DNA of 64,000 nt from 54-19 sp038210655. GTDB lineage: Bacteria > Chloroflexota > Chloroflexia > Chloroheliales > Chloroheliaceae. Positions 24,793 through 33,132 of this stretch are shown one piece after another (position 1 is the stretch's first letter; the number at the start of each line of letters is the position of its first letter). Position numbers and translations under genes: made by a program. The stretch lies in contig JBBQWM010000014.1 in assembly GCA_038210655.1 (NCBI GenBank), forward strand, positions 71,707 through 135,706, given 5' to 3'. The notes beneath the pieces are model-generated. The model was not told the DNA's origin and made no database searches. It saw only the letters and a program-made list of their open reading frames with translations.

Positions 24793-26493
24793 TTAATCAT
24801 CGCCCGCCTTGCACGGATTATTGGGCAATATCCGCCGGAAATCGTTGTAGCGGAAGATGGCCTGGGTTGGGTTGCCGAAGCTAGGATAGACCAGCGACAG
24901 CAACGGGCCGTATTGAACCGTCGAGTTACCCCCAAAGGTGTTGGTGGTTCCAGGGATATAAGCGCCACCCAATTGCCAGATGCAACGCTCTCCCTCATCG
25001 GAGGAGCGGGTGGAGAAGATCGGATAGAAATTCGCGCCCGCCGGAGGATTGACGCAATTCGCCCCGGTCGTGCGATTGCAGATACCACCACTATCGGGCG
25101 CTTCGATCCGCGGTAGGTCGGTCTCGAAGGCTACCCGACTATAGTTGCGGAGTTCCCCGTCGCCGTTTTCATCGTCATCATGGCCCCTGGATTGTTTGAA
25201 CAAAGGACTGGTAAACAGGATCGAAGACGGGTTGTACTTGCGATCTATCCGGGGGTCTTTGATAGAACCGGGCCAGGTAAATTGATAAGGTGGCCCATCG
25301 AAGTCGGCATCGGTGGCAATACAACCTCCGATCTTTACAAGTAGCGAGAGGGCCGAGCTAAAACAGCCTTGATCGTCGCCGTCCGGCCCGCTTGGATCGG
25401 TGGCGCTGGGAGCGGTGCAATTCCCACCTTCTGCATCTACCTGACTGCAATATTCAAAGTGACCGATTTCGTCCGAGAAGGCCACGTTGTAGGAGTGCGC
25501 CGCCCAGGGAACCCGTGTGTTTTCGCTCGAAGTGCTATACATCGGGTGGAAGGCGTAGGGAATATTGGTACAGCCTGTGCCGTTCGGGTCGTACTTAACC
25601 TGTCCGAAATGGTTGGCAATGCTGGCTGTCATTGAACCACTCTGCCCGGTCGTCAGGTCGCGGATAACTACCTGAAAGCCTGCCGGAGTATCGTGCATAT
25701 CGACGACCAGGGTATCGCCGGAATTCATGAATAAATCGGTGGTCGGGTTCGGGGTAAAAGTAGCCGGGGTCGCTTCGACCGGGCTGGCCGGAGCGTGGGC
25801 GTGACCGTTTTTGGTGATAAAGGCAAAGTTGACGTATTCAAGGCCGACCTGATCCACACAGGTTTCGTTGTTGTCCTGGCCTAAATTATAGTCCCGCGAG
25901 AGGCTATCAATATTAAGCGAGGCGCACCACTTCTTGGGGTCGCAGCTAACGCCGGCCGGCCAGGGTACCCAACCGGGCGGGTAGAACTGCATTTCCATAA
26001 AAGCGGTTCCGGCGTGTTTGCCGATATAGTGAGGGTCGCTAGGATTGGAACTGTTGGCAATGTTCTCATCGCTATCGGGCTTGCAACTATGGTTGGTAGC
26101 CGGAGCAGGCGACGATTGGGTGTCGCACAGGGCCATCCCAAACCAGAAAGCCGGATGAAGCTGGAAGTTGTAAGTACCGCCCTTGCCGTCCTGGGTCGGC
26201 ATAGTGGGTGGTTCTTTGGGTAGGGTCAGGTGATAAAGGTTCGAGTTGCCGGAACCCGGCGTGTTCGAGTAAAACAGGAGCGATGGTTCGTCGTGGCCGG
26301 TGTAGAGGCCGTCGTAATTCAACGAGTCCACCACCTCGGTACACAAAGGCGCGTTGGCCTGACATAAAGGCCGTTGGGGTTGGGTGGTAGCAAATACTGT
26401 AGCGGTCGAGAGTGTCCCGCAAAGTGTCACCAAGATCAGCAAGGTAGAGGTCAGGGCGCTCAATTTGCCCAACCTAAGTACGGAAGTCTTCAT
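24793..26493 (-). CDS. Secreted protein of unknown function
   Basis: A 566-residue protein with a clear signal peptide (VLRLGKLSALTSTLLILVTL, cleavage after VFA-TT). The mature part has many Cys residues suggesting disulfides, is rich in Asn, Gly, Pro and Trp, and contains SLNYDGLYTGHDEPSLLFYS, HPAFWFGMALCD, FMEMQFYPPGW and VVDMHDTPAGFQVVIRDL. I do not recognise the family. The regular spacing of His and Asp could fit a metal-dependent or carbohydrate-acting enzyme, but nothing proves it. AAGGAGG precedes the ATG. It is monocistronic, with a promoter in the 595 bp upstream gap and its own terminator. Confidence 0.75.
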   Translation of the reverse strand: MKTSVLRLGKLSALTSTLLILVTLCGTLSTATVFATTQPQRPLCQANAPLCTEVVDSLNYDGLYTGHDEPSLLFYSNTPGSGNSNLYHLTLPKEPPTMPTQDGKGGTYNFQLHPAFWFGMALCDTQSSPAPATNHSCKPDSDENIANSSNPSDPHYIGKHAGTAFMEMQFYPPGWVPWPAGVSCDPKKWCASLNIDSLSRDYNLGQDNNETCVDQVGLEYVNFAFITKNGHAHAPASPVEATPATFTPNPTTDLFMNSGDTLVVDMHDTPAGFQVVIRDLTTGQSGSMTASIANHFGQVKYDPNGTGCTNIPYAFHPMYSTSSENTRVPWAAHSYNVAFSDEIGHFEYCSQVDAEGGNCTAPSATDPSGPDGDDQGCFSSALSLLVKIGGCIATDADFDGPPYQFTWPGSIKDPRIDRKYNPSSILFTSPLFKQSRGHDDDENGDGELRNYSRVAFETDLPRIEAPDSGGICNRTTGANCVNPPAGANFYPIFSTRSSDEGERCIWQLGGAYIPGTTNTFGGNSTVQYGPLLSLVYPSFGNPTQAIFRYNDFRRILPNNPCKAGDD

Positions 26494-27066
26494 TGATCCT
26501 CCTTATAGCTACTAAACTTACTAGCTATTAACATAGTTGTTCCAAACCAAAGCTAAACCGGGGTTAATCCTGTCGAGCTAAAGCAATTTCAACTGGTCGG
26601 GTAATTATTACACAACAAACCTGACCGGGGCTTAATAGCAACCGACCTGCCAGTTAAAAAAAGAAAAATCAGGATCAACCATACCTACAAGTCTACAAGC
26701 TTAACAAAATTACCTGTAAAAGATACTGCTATTTTCAGGCAAACAAATTCTTTTCTCGGTTCAAAGAAGCTAAAGCCACCTCCTCTCTGAGGCCAAGCCT
26801 TGCTAACAAGGTCGAGCCTTCTTCCGAAACGACAAGAAAATATTCAGTTTTATTTACCGATACTAGGCAGTGATAACGAGAATAGGAAGAGCTTTTGTCA
26901 GACTCTTAAGCCAAAAGAGGAACGTGTGGTGAGACATGCTTTTAATCATGTTTTTGCAGTACACATATATTATCATTAATATCCCGAAGCGTCAAGCTAC
27001 AAAACCCGCTCGATTTTATCTTAAACTAAAAAATTGTATAACTTTTCACAAGATGAGCCAACCCTA
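26494..27066. other. AT-rich intergenic region, no gene seen
   Basis: About 570 bp with frequent stops in all frames. It must hold the promoter of the minus-strand secreted-protein gene at 26493. I see no tRNA, terminator or repeat family member until the CTGACACCTGTCACCT heptad tract at 27068-27085. Confidence 0.5.
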
Positions 27067-27067
27067 C

Positions 27068-27087
27068 CTGACACCTGTCACCTCTAC
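27068..27087. repeat. Single heptad arm next to the membrane-protein stop
   Basis: CTGACACCTGTCACCTCTAC is the same heptad phrase as the right arm at 29785-29810. It ends beside the stop codon of the 27089-29698 gene, so related heptad tracts lie at both ends of that gene. Confidence 0.5.
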
Positions 27088-27088
27088 T

Positions 27089-29698
27089 CTAATGGAAAAA
27101 AGCGTTATAGCCGATCCAAGCGAACCACAGGCAGACCGAGCAGGTCAGTAGGGCGACGGTGATACGGGCCAGCCAACCCGAAGTTTGAGCGAGCCGTTCG
27201 ACCAGCCAGTAGCCCATCAGCAGGGTGGTGAAAAAGCCATTGAGCGAAAGCAAGTCCCAATCCTGGGTTCCCAGGTCGGGGTTCCAGGTCAGCGAAAAGA
27301 GCCAGGTGTAGAGCGCGGCAGTACCCAAAACCAGCCCTGCCGGGTTGGTCAGATGGCGGCGGGCCAGCCATAACCCCGCCAGTTGTAGTGCTAAGCCAAT
27401 AGCCATCAGCCAGATCAAGGGTTGTCCGGCTATAATGGTGGCCCCGATTACAAACAGCCCGACCCCGAATATTATTAACCCGGCAGCTTGCCATACTTTA
27501 TTCAACTGGCGGGCGGCGCTGGCAACTAGCCCGGCCAGTAGCGGCAGACTAAGCGGGGCCAGGATCATCTGTAAGTTGAACTGAAAGCCAAAATAATAGC
27601 CTGACAGGATGGGGTAAAATTCGTAAGTGCCGGGCCGGGCCTGGAACAGCGGCTTGAAGAGGCTCTGGTCGGCCCCACCGACATAATGACGGCCAATATC
27701 CCACTGCGTCCAGGTGTAATTATAAAAGCCCATAAAAAGCACCAGACTGCCCAGCAAAAGGCCACCTATTATCAGGCTTTGGCTGGCTTCGATTGCCAAC
27801 TTGCGCCAGTTGAAGCGCGGCGCAGCTAAGTCGGCCCGCCAGAGTAGCCCGACGATGTAGGACGGCCCCAGGAAAAGAGCCAATGGATGCAGCAAAATGG
27901 CGATACCCAGTAGCGCGGCGGGCCAGATGATCGAAATCGGGGGGCCGCTCGGTGGGGCAAAAGCCCAAACCGCCGCCAGCACGTAAAGCATTGCGGTCAG
28001 CGTTACCAGCGTATAGCTTTCGACATAGCCCATAAAAACGAGCGTACCGCCGACCGTTAGCAGTAGCCCGGTTATCAAAATACGTCCGACACGCTGCCGG
28101 GTCAGGCTCCGTCCGAGACCCCAGGCGATCAGCGCGTAAATTCCGCCGGCCAGGGCGCTGGTCACGCTATAGGTGTAGGCCGGTTGCCACCAGCCCGTAT
28201 TTTCGAGCGCCCGCCAGAGCAGGAAATGTAGAGCGTAATCGAGGATTTCACCTTCGCGCCAGATCAAAAAGTTTTCGGGGCCGGGTAGTGCGTCCAACTG
28301 CTTGAGTCGTTCGAGCTTGTAGACGATCTGGTCGTAATCGCCATAATCCAGTTGGGTGCGGAAGATCAGGCAAAAGGCGACCACCGACCCGAAAAGCACC
28401 AGCCCAACCGTCAGCCTGGTTTTCCAGCCCCACCCGGCTAAGGGTTGCCAGTTCGCCACTCGTTCCAACCGGGTTGCCAGCCAGCGATTGCTGGCTGGGA
28501 AGGTTGCCAGTATCACTGCCAGCCCAAAAACTGCTATCAGGGGCCAGGGCAATTTGAGCAGATAATACAGGCCAAAGCTGCGCGTATCATAATCGCTGTC
28601 TCGTTCCGGCAACCTAAACGCAAACAGATGAATGGCGAAAGCAAACAAGGCGACCCCAACCGATAGAAAATAAATAAGATTTACCCCCAAAGGGAGCGAG
28701 GCCGCGATTTGCGATTTACCCCCAGAGGGGGCGAGGCCGCGATTTACGATTGTGGAAGTCTGTTCTGTCGGTTGAGGTGGTTCTGAGGGATGATAGGGTT
28801 TGCGGGTGCGGGTGAGCCGGTTGCGGGTGTCGGTCAGGGCGAGTGGCCCGGCAAAACGGGCGGCGGTCAAAGCCAGAATTGCCAGCAGTATTAGCATAAC
28901 GACCAATTCGATGTTATCGGCCAGCGCGACGCGGGCGAACCCAACCAGTGCCAGCCAGGGTGCAACCGCTAACAACGTGCCAAAGGCTTTGCGCCGCCCG
29001 CTTAGCCGGAAGCTACTAAGCAAGATAAAAGAGGCCAGCGTGATAACCGCCGTCAGGAGTAAGTTAGTCAGGGTTGGGAGGCCGACCCGCCCGGTCGTCA
29101 ACCCGGCTTTGACCTCGACCGCTTGCACGACGATCCCCAACTGACGGCGGTCGCCTTTGGGCTGGTAAGGACTGGTCTCCAGCCTCAAGACCGGGCCGCT
29201 CAACCAGAGTTGCTCGATAAAGCTCTCCTGATTGCGGGTAACGTAGATAGGTGGCCCAAAGCCCGATCCGGCTTGCCCGGTCAATTCGTAGGTAGCGAGA
29301 CCGCGTTGCAGTGGCACATTTTGGCTGGGTTGCCCGACCAGCCCATAGCTCAACTTGCGCTGAGGAGTGCCGGACGGCAATTGGTCGTCGATATAGAGCC
29401 GGACGGTCGGGCTGGCATCAATCGCTGCCAGGAAAATCTCGGCCTGGGGATAACTCCAGCGATGTCCGCCTGCCGGGTCAGGTTCCAGTTCGTAAAAATT
29501 ACGCAGCATTTCGGTGGCTTCGGGCCGTTTTGGTTCGATGGTATAGCGGGCCGGAATTTGATGAGCTACAAAAAGGCCGATTTCGGCGACCAAAAGCAAA
29601 GCGAACAGTCCTTTCCAGAAGATCCGCCGCCCGGTCGGAGGTGGGGTTGAGCTAGGGGGTCTATTTTCTTGGGTCAGGGCTGTCAGACCGGCGGCCAA
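27089..29698 (-). CDS. Large polytopic membrane protein, unknown function
   Basis: About 870 residues. The first part has one membrane helix (IFWKGLFALLLVAEIGLFVA) and an extracytoplasmic domain of about 150 residues (EPDPAGGHRWSYPQAEIFL). A dozen or more membrane segments follow to the C-terminus. The overall layout suggests a GT-C-like or polysaccharide-related membrane enzyme, but no diagnostic motif is seen. The ribosome site AGGAG lies six bases before a TTG at 29698; a GTG at 29704 is in frame but too close to it. Residues about 317-340 are encoded by a repeat array (28678-28751). It resembles 21719-23920 in layout only. Confidence 0.68.
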   Translation of the reverse strand: MAAGLTALTQENRPPSSTPPPTGRRIFWKGLFALLLVAEIGLFVAHQIPARYTIEPKRPEATEMLRNFYELEPDPAGGHRWSYPQAEIFLAAIDASPTVRLYIDDQLPSGTPQRKLSYGLVGQPSQNVPLQRGLATYELTGQAGSGFGPPIYVTRNQESFIEQLWLSGPVLRLETSPYQPKGDRRQLGIVVQAVEVKAGLTTGRVGLPTLTNLLLTAVITLASFILLSSFRLSGRRKAFGTLLAVAPWLALVGFARVALADNIELVVMLILLAILALTAARFAGPLALTDTRNRLTRTRKPYHPSEPPQPTEQTSTIVNRGLAPSGGKSQIAASLPLGVNLIYFLSVGVALFAFAIHLFAFRLPERDSDYDTRSFGLYYLLKLPWPLIAVFGLAVILATFPASNRWLATRLERVANWQPLAGWGWKTRLTVGLVLFGSVVAFCLIFRTQLDYGDYDQIVYKLERLKQLDALPGPENFLIWREGEILDYALHFLLWRALENTGWWQPAYTYSVTSALAGGIYALIAWGLGRSLTRQRVGRILITGLLLTVGGTLVFMGYVESYTLVTLTAMLYVLAAVWAFAPPSGPPISIIWPAALLGIAILLHPLALFLGPSYIVGLLWRADLAAPRFNWRKLAIEASQSLIIGGLLLGSLVLFMGFYNYTWTQWDIGRHYVGGADQSLFKPLFQARPGTYEFYPILSGYYFGFQFNLQMILAPLSLPLLAGLVASAARQLNKVWQAAGLIIFGVGLFVIGATIIAGQPLIWLMAIGLALQLAGLWLARRHLTNPAGLVLGTAALYTWLFSLTWNPDLGTQDWDLLSLNGFFTTLLMGYWLVERLAQTSGWLARITVALLTCSVCLWFAWIGYNAFFH
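28678..28751. repeat. Repeat array lying in frame inside a coding region
   Basis: Two 35 bp direct units (28678-28712 and 28713-28747) each begin GATTTACCCCCA and contain GCGAGGCCGC; a third GATTTACGATT follows. The phrase matches the intergenic GATTTAC family. Both units are read through without a stop, in different frames, as NRGLAPSGGKSQIAASLPLG in a loop between membrane segments. Confidence 0.65.
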
Positions 29699-29752
29699 AC
29701 TCACTCTCCTGTTTATCTTGATAGCCTGATTATTGACTATAACATAATGAGT

Positions 29753-29810
29753 TAGGTATCAGGTGTCAGGTAAATAATCCAAATCTGACACCTGATACCT
29801 GATACCTATT
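29753..29810. repeat. Heptad hairpin TAGGTATCAGGTGTCAGG
   Basis: The left arm (29753-29772) is GGTATCA/GGTGTCA heptads; the right arm (29785-29810) is the complement, CTGACACCTGATACC and onward. Loop of about 12 bp. It lies between divergent genes, upstream of both. Confidence 0.7.
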
Positions 29811-30026
29811 CTCAAGTTATGAGCAGGCTTGAAGCGCTCCTGATTGTAGCCTAAACGGGCAGTAGGGTCAATTTCACAATAATAAAAATGATTTGCAGAC
29901 TGCATTTATAACTTTGCAAACAAAAGATCATAAAGGGATGAAATTATGTTATAATTAAAAAGACATATCTTGAATTCCCCCCGTGTTTGAGGACACCTGC
30001 TAGTCCTATAATAAGGAGTAAGAGTG

Positions 30027-30974
30027 ATGAATCTCGGTCAACTAAGAATGTTTTTGGAGGTAGTCCGGCGGGGAAGTTTGAGCGAGGCGGCTCGACGGCA
30101 TAATTTGACCCAGCCTGCCGTAACTCGCAAAATGCAACGACTCGAAAAGGAACTTGGGATCGACCTATTCGAGCGGGGCGAAGGCCATCAAGTTACTTTG
30201 ACCAGGATGGGGCGCGATTTTTTGGGGTTTGCCGAGAAAGTATTGTTTGACTACAACAATTTGCAAGAAAACTGGCGTACCCAACGTCACGATGTGCAAG
30301 GGCCATTGCGTTTGGCAGCCAGTACCACCCCCGGCGAATTTGTAGTTCCGCGCATCCTGGCGAATTTTACGGCCCGTTATCCGAACGTGAAGCCTTCCTT
30401 AAATATTCTCGATAGTACCGAAGTCGAAACGCGGGTGAGCGCCCGCGAATATGATGCTGGCTTTACCGGCAAACCGCCCGACGCTCAAAATCTTGCCGCC
30501 CGGCAAATCTACCAGGATGAAATTGTACTGGCGGTTCCTTCCCATCACCGATTGGCTCAGAACGGACGGCGCGAAATTGAATTGACCGAATTGGAAGGCG
30601 AAGTGTTGCTTAACCGGGAGGAAGGCAGCGGTACGCTGCAAAGCGTCCAGCGTATTCTGGCTGAACACGGTCAGCAATTGCCGCCCCACAAAGTAGCGAT
30701 GGCGTTGGGCAGTACCCAGGCTATTATTTCCTCGGTCGCGGCGGGGTTGGGTAGTGGCTTTGTTTCTTCGCTGGCAACCGAGGAGACCGGCGGGCGGGTT
30801 GTGGCGTTGCGGTTGGTCGGGTTGCCTCTGAAGCGGGCGCTCTATTTGATCTTCGAGGAAGGCCAGGATCAGACCGGTTCGCTTTTGCTCCGCGAATTTT
30901 TGATCTTTGTATTGACAGGCGGGGTCGCCCCGGCTGCCACAAATGAAGTTGACGAGGAAACCGACGAAGGCTAG
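30027..30974 (+). CDS. LysR-family transcriptional regulator
   Basis: A helix-turn-helix at residues 1-65 (MNLGQLRMFLEVVRRGSLSE, then LTQPAVTRKMQRLEKELGIDLFER) is followed by the LysR effector-binding domain, with family blocks PLRLAASTTPGEFVVPRILA and EIVLAVPSHH. It resembles the CysL/CbbR-type branch in general form, but its target is unknown. AAGGAG lies eight bases before ATG 30027; an in-frame GTG lies one codon earlier. A TATAAT box at 29950-29955 is a plausible -10. The divergent neighbour is a membrane protein, so LysR autoregulation across the gap is possible. Confidence 0.9.
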   Translation: MNLGQLRMFLEVVRRGSLSEAARRHNLTQPAVTRKMQRLEKELGIDLFERGEGHQVTLTRMGRDFLGFAEKVLFDYNNLQENWRTQRHDVQGPLRLAASTTPGEFVVPRILANFTARYPNVKPSLNILDSTEVETRVSAREYDAGFTGKPPDAQNLAARQIYQDEIVLAVPSHHRLAQNGRREIELTELEGEVLLNREEGSGTLQSVQRILAEHGQQLPPHKVAMALGSTQAIISSVAAGLGSGFVSSLATEETGGRVVALRLVGLPLKRALYLIFEEGQDQTGSLLLREFLIFVLTGGVAPAATNEVDEETDEG

Positions 30975-31092
30975 AAATCTCTATGGTTGCCCGATGCGTT
31001 CCGAACCGGGCGGTCATAAAAAGCACCCCTTTAATACAACCGACCTATTGGGATAGCAGTGTAATTCCAAGAACGCCTCTACCTCTGTCATT

Positions 31093-31132
31093 CTGAGCGA
31101 AGCGAAGAATCTAGATTCTTCGCTTCGCTCAG
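31093..31132. repeat. Perfect 40 bp palindrome
   Basis: Twenty-base arms (starting CTGAGCGAAGCGAAGAATCT) meet with no loop. It is preceded by GTCATT, as in the GTCATTCTGAG block of the 140 bp elements and at 24657. It could act as a terminator for the LysR gene, but it belongs to a repeat family. Confidence 0.7.
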
Positions 31133-31360
31133 TACAACGACACATAAATCTTGTCACTATATCTGAGGTATTTTAGCCTCAATTTAGCAAAACCAGGGTG
31201 ACAAGATTTACAAGTTAATGTACTCAGTAGACAGTCCAGTAAGTCATGTCAGTTATTTCTCGATCAATTGACCTTAAAATGGCTAACCAATTGGGACAAG
31301 ACTTACTGGACTATCTAGTCAGAATGACAGGTCTGGCAACCGCCCTAATTGCGATTAACC

Positions 31361-31993
31361 CTAAGTGTAGGTCGCCCCATTTTGTTCAAATGATCTGCTT
31401 GAGCGTTCCTGATTGAGGGTCAGTTGCACAAAAAAGCCGGTCATTTCTTCCGCCGAATAGGGCGTGTCATGTTCAAGCCACCAGACGACCAGCATTAGCA
31501 AAGTATGGGTTACGTAAGGGAGCCTAATTTCAAGCGGTACGGTTATCGCTAACATTTCTGGTAGCCTGGCTTGAAGGAACTGTTCGACTACTTTGGTAAA
31601 ATGCTGATGAATTCGTTTAGCAGCGTAATCGCCACCCCGTTTGCTGAATAGTGCCTTAAACAAGTGTTGGTGATTTTGAGTATGTTGGAATAAGTCCAGG
31701 CTCATCCTTTCGATACTTTCTATACTCGAAAGCGAAAAATCCTTATTTGCCGCTAATTGCTGTTCTTCAAACCCCCTAAACAACCTATCGATGCCTTTAA
31801 GCAAAAGGTCTTCTTTGTCCAGATAATGCGCGTAGAAGGTAGACCGACCTACATTAGCCCGGTCAATAATATCCTGGACGGTTATACTATCGTAGCCTTG
31901 CTCCAGGATAAGCGAAACGAGGGCCTCTTGTAATAGCTGTTGAGTGCGGCGTACCCTACGATCCGGCTCTTTTTTATCTTTAATTTCCGGCAT
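31361..31993 (-). CDS. TetR-family transcriptional regulator
   Basis: About 210 residues. The N-terminal TetR helix-turn-helix is clear: RRTQQLLQEALVSLILEQGY, DSITVQDIIDRANVGRSTFY, then AHYLDKEDLLLKGI. The C-terminal ligand-binding part is all helical and diverged, so no ligand can be named. I use the ATG at 31993; a TTG at 32032 is also in frame, but it would place the palindrome GTTCACTATCGAAC inside the gene. It is divergent from the methyltransferase at 32146, which is its likely target along with itself. Confidence 0.88.
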   Translation of the reverse strand: MPEIKDKKEPDRRVRRTQQLLQEALVSLILEQGYDSITVQDIIDRANVGRSTFYAHYLDKEDLLLKGIDRLFRGFEEQQLAANKDFSLSSIESIERMSLDLFQHTQNHQHLFKALFSKRGGDYAAKRIHQHFTKVVEQFLQARLPEMLAITVPLEIRLPYVTHTLLMLVVWWLEHDTPYSAEEMTGFFVQLTLNQERSSRSFEQNGATYT

Positions 31994-32016
31994 TTTTAGC
32001 ACATTTTTACCTTTTT

Positions 32017-32098
32017 GTTCACTATCGAACAATTCCAGCTTTTTGCTTATTGACCTTCATTATAACACAGTCTATAACTAAAAGTGAACAAAATGTTC
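32017..32098. promoter_or_regulatory. Putative TetR operator pair
   Basis: GTTCACTATCGAAC (32017-32030) and GAACAAAATGTTC (32086-32098) are two palindrome-like sites with GAAC half-sites. AGTGAACAAAA occurs in both, in opposite orientation. They flank the shared promoter gap between the TetR gene and the methyltransferase, the expected place for operators. Confidence 0.45.
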
Positions 32099-32145
32099 CA
32101 TATCAAACAAGTGTCTATAAACCCCGAAGGGAGTAAGATGAAATT

Positions 32146-32805
32146 ATGCCACATCATCATGCACATTTGAATCAAACCCACCCGACCGAAGGGATCGTCA
32201 TTCATAAGGCTTCTTTGTACAATACGGTTATCGGGCCTATCTTGCGGTCGAGTGAAAAACCGATTATCGAGTTGGCCAGGATAAAAAAGGGCGACAAAGT
32301 ACTTGACCTGGGATGCGGGCCGGGTGAACTAAGTTTGGCGGTCAAGGCTAAAGTTGGGCCAACCGGCGAGGTTTACGGGCTTGACGCTGGCTCCGAGATG
32401 ATCGCGGTCGCACAACGCAAAGCCGCCCGGCAAGGGCTAGACGTACATTTTCAGGTCGGCTTGATCGAGGCGTTACCCTTCCCCGATGCAACCTTCGATG
32501 TCGTAGTTAGCCGTCTGGTTATCCACCACCTGCCGGGCGATCTCAAGCAGCGCGGTTTTGCCGAGATGTACCGGGTGCTAAAACCGGGCGGTTATTGTCT
32601 GGCAGTAGATTTTGAGCCACCTACCAATCACTTGCTCAAAGCTTTCTTGAGCTTGATTTTGGGTAAAGGAATGCTCCAACACACTATGGTTCCACACTAT
32701 CCGCCGTTCCTGGTGCAGGCTGGTTTTAAGGCAGTCGAGATTGGAAAAACCGGCCATCAGTTGCTTTCTTATGTGCGTGGGCAAGTCGAGGCGAGCGCAC
32801 TCTAA
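32146..32805 (+). CDS. SAM-dependent class I methyltransferase
   Basis: A Rossmann-fold methyltransferase with motif I VLDLGCGPGELSLAVKAK (SAM-binding GxGxG type), the acidic motif VYGLDAGSEMIAVAQRKAAR, FPDATFDVVVSRLVIHHLPG, and the C-terminal part EMYRVLKPGGYCLAVDF. It is closest to the UbiE/Methyltransf_11 group. The N-terminus is His-rich (MPHHHAHLNQTHP). It is monocistronic, with a TetR gene upstream in the opposite direction, so it may respond to a small molecule such as a drug or metabolite. The substrate is unknown. Confidence 0.88.
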   Translation: MPHHHAHLNQTHPTEGIVIHKASLYNTVIGPILRSSEKPIIELARIKKGDKVLDLGCGPGELSLAVKAKVGPTGEVYGLDAGSEMIAVAQRKAARQGLDVHFQVGLIEALPFPDATFDVVVSRLVIHHLPGDLKQRGFAEMYRVLKPGGYCLAVDFEPPTNHLLKAFLSLILGKGMLQHTMVPHYPPFLVQAGFKAVEIGKTGHQLLSYVRGQVEASAL

Positions 32806-32899
32806 TCGATTTTGTTTAAGGGTCGGTTCAATAATTGAGATTGAATAGTATTAGACCGGCTTTAAAAACAATATAGCTTTGCAGGTTTGCAAAAAATCA

Positions 32900-32929
32900 A
32901 CGCTTCCCCGCTACCGGGGAAGCGTTTTG
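32900..32929 (+). terminator. Intrinsic terminator after the methyltransferase
   Basis: ACGCTTCCCCG (32900-32910) pairs with CGGGGAAGCGT (32915-32925) around a CTAC loop, followed by TTT. It separates the methyltransferase from the cox-type cluster. Confidence 0.82.
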
Positions 32930-33132
32930 CTATTTACAAACCGGCAGCATACTGCTAAAATCGGAACATTCCATCCCAAAGACGGAACAATGTCCTTGAC
33001 GATGGGTTACTTGAAATGGTTATCTCCTTTACCTGCTTGCTAGTTGGGCCTGTAGCCTGATAGCATTTTGAAAGACCTTTAAAATTTCTGCTATACGAGC
33101 GAGATTTTATAACGTGGAACACGGTGTAAGCG

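Noticed and set aside
32972..33000. CGGAACA direct repeat (GGAACATTCC, GGAACAATGTCC) as an operator
   Set aside because: Plausible but too short and unsupported by a second locus, so not annotated as a site.
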